Below, piece by piece: positions 63,921 through 64,000 of a stretch of DNA of 64,000 nt. Source of the DNA: Calditrichia bacterium (GTDB lineage: Bacteria > Calditrichota > Calditrichia > Calditrichales > J004); NCBI GenBank assembly GCA_020635035.1, contig JACKAO010000001.1:124001-188000 (forward strand). The letters are read 5' to 3'. The notes under the pieces were generated by a model. That model did not search any database. It was not told the origin of the DNA and saw nothing but the letters and a program-made list of their open reading frames with translations. The position numbers and the translations under genes are program-made. Positions within the stretch are counted from its first letter, which is position 1; each line of letters begins with the position of its first letter.

Positions 63921-64000
63921 ATGAATTCTATTGAAAAAAATACTGAAAAATATCTTGATGCGTTTAGAACACATTTTAATGGTGAAGCAAAACAGGCCTT
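63921..64000 (+). CDS. sufD: SufD, N-terminal fragment cut by the window end
   Basis: An ATG 14 bp after sufC opens a frame (MNSIEKNTEKYLDAFRTHF) that runs off the window end. Position in the operon and the start resembling SufD N-termini support the call. Only 26 residues are visible. Confidence 0.75.
   Translation, partial: MNSIEKNTEKYLDAFRTHFNGEAKQA

Overview
The window looks like the chromosome of an uncultured FCB-group bacterium, most likely Calditrichota (Caldithrix relatives). The evidence is: two secreted proteins ending in the YPNPFNP-type C-terminal sorting domain of type IX secretion; many SPII/SPI proteins and outer-membrane beta barrels; a DUF5686 outer-membrane protein; a peptidase M49 with a five-residue HExxH zinc motif as remembered for Caldithrix abyssi DPP III; and moderate to low GC. 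No phage, IS element or CRISPR array is visible. The taxonomic call is inference, not a database result.

Layout. 1-7.1 kb: a 5'-truncated PAS/kinase-like/3'-5' exonuclease protein, small VOC proteins, a SpoIIE-type phosphatase and a cNMP/CBS/DUF294 nucleotidyltransferase. 7.1-16.1 kb (minus strand): a short-chain carboxylate (acetate/propionate) uptake and activation locus made of prpE, a broken acs, an ActP-like Na+ symporter with its DUF4212 subunit, a DcaP-like porin and a sigma-54 activator. A -24/-12 promoter and upstream TGTCGCA repeats lie before the porin. The locus carries two anomalies: about 485 bp of clearly foreign, GC-rich DNA inside the symporter gene, and four small frame-changing deletions clustered in acs. 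16.1-21.8 kb: membrane proteins and an operon of cupredoxin-like protein, Cache/HAMP adenylate cyclase, outer-membrane protein and ferritin-like lipoprotein.

22-43 kb (mostly plus strand): DUF5686 protein, cupins, OmpA, a secreted GH16/CBM6 glucanase, a secreted tail-collar protein next to a YWTD beta-propeller protein, metF (minus), secreted FAD oxidoreductase, SGNH hydrolase, patatin, a transglutaminase-like/TPR protein, an outer-membrane protein whose ribosome binding site lies in a 9-bp stem, and a LytS/LytT two-component pair. 43-60.5 kb: housekeeping metabolism (NAD-type isocitrate dehydrogenase family, aroC, cystathionine beta-synthase, pyruvate kinase, lipoate ligase). It also holds an archaeal-type HMG-CoA synthase/thiolase/DUF35 trio followed by fRMsr, Nudix and threonine aldolase genes. 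60.5-64 kb: tRNA-Ala(GGC), then an Rrf2-regulated SUF operon (rrf2-sufT-sufB-sufC-sufD, the last cut by the window end) with a recognisable IscR-type operator and a UUCG hairpin in its leader.

The most notable items are the mosaic symporter gene and neighbouring damaged acs, the sigma-54 control region, the archaeal-type mevalonate-entry trio in a bacterium, the RBS-sequestering hairpin at 39.77-39.80 kb and the SUF leader.
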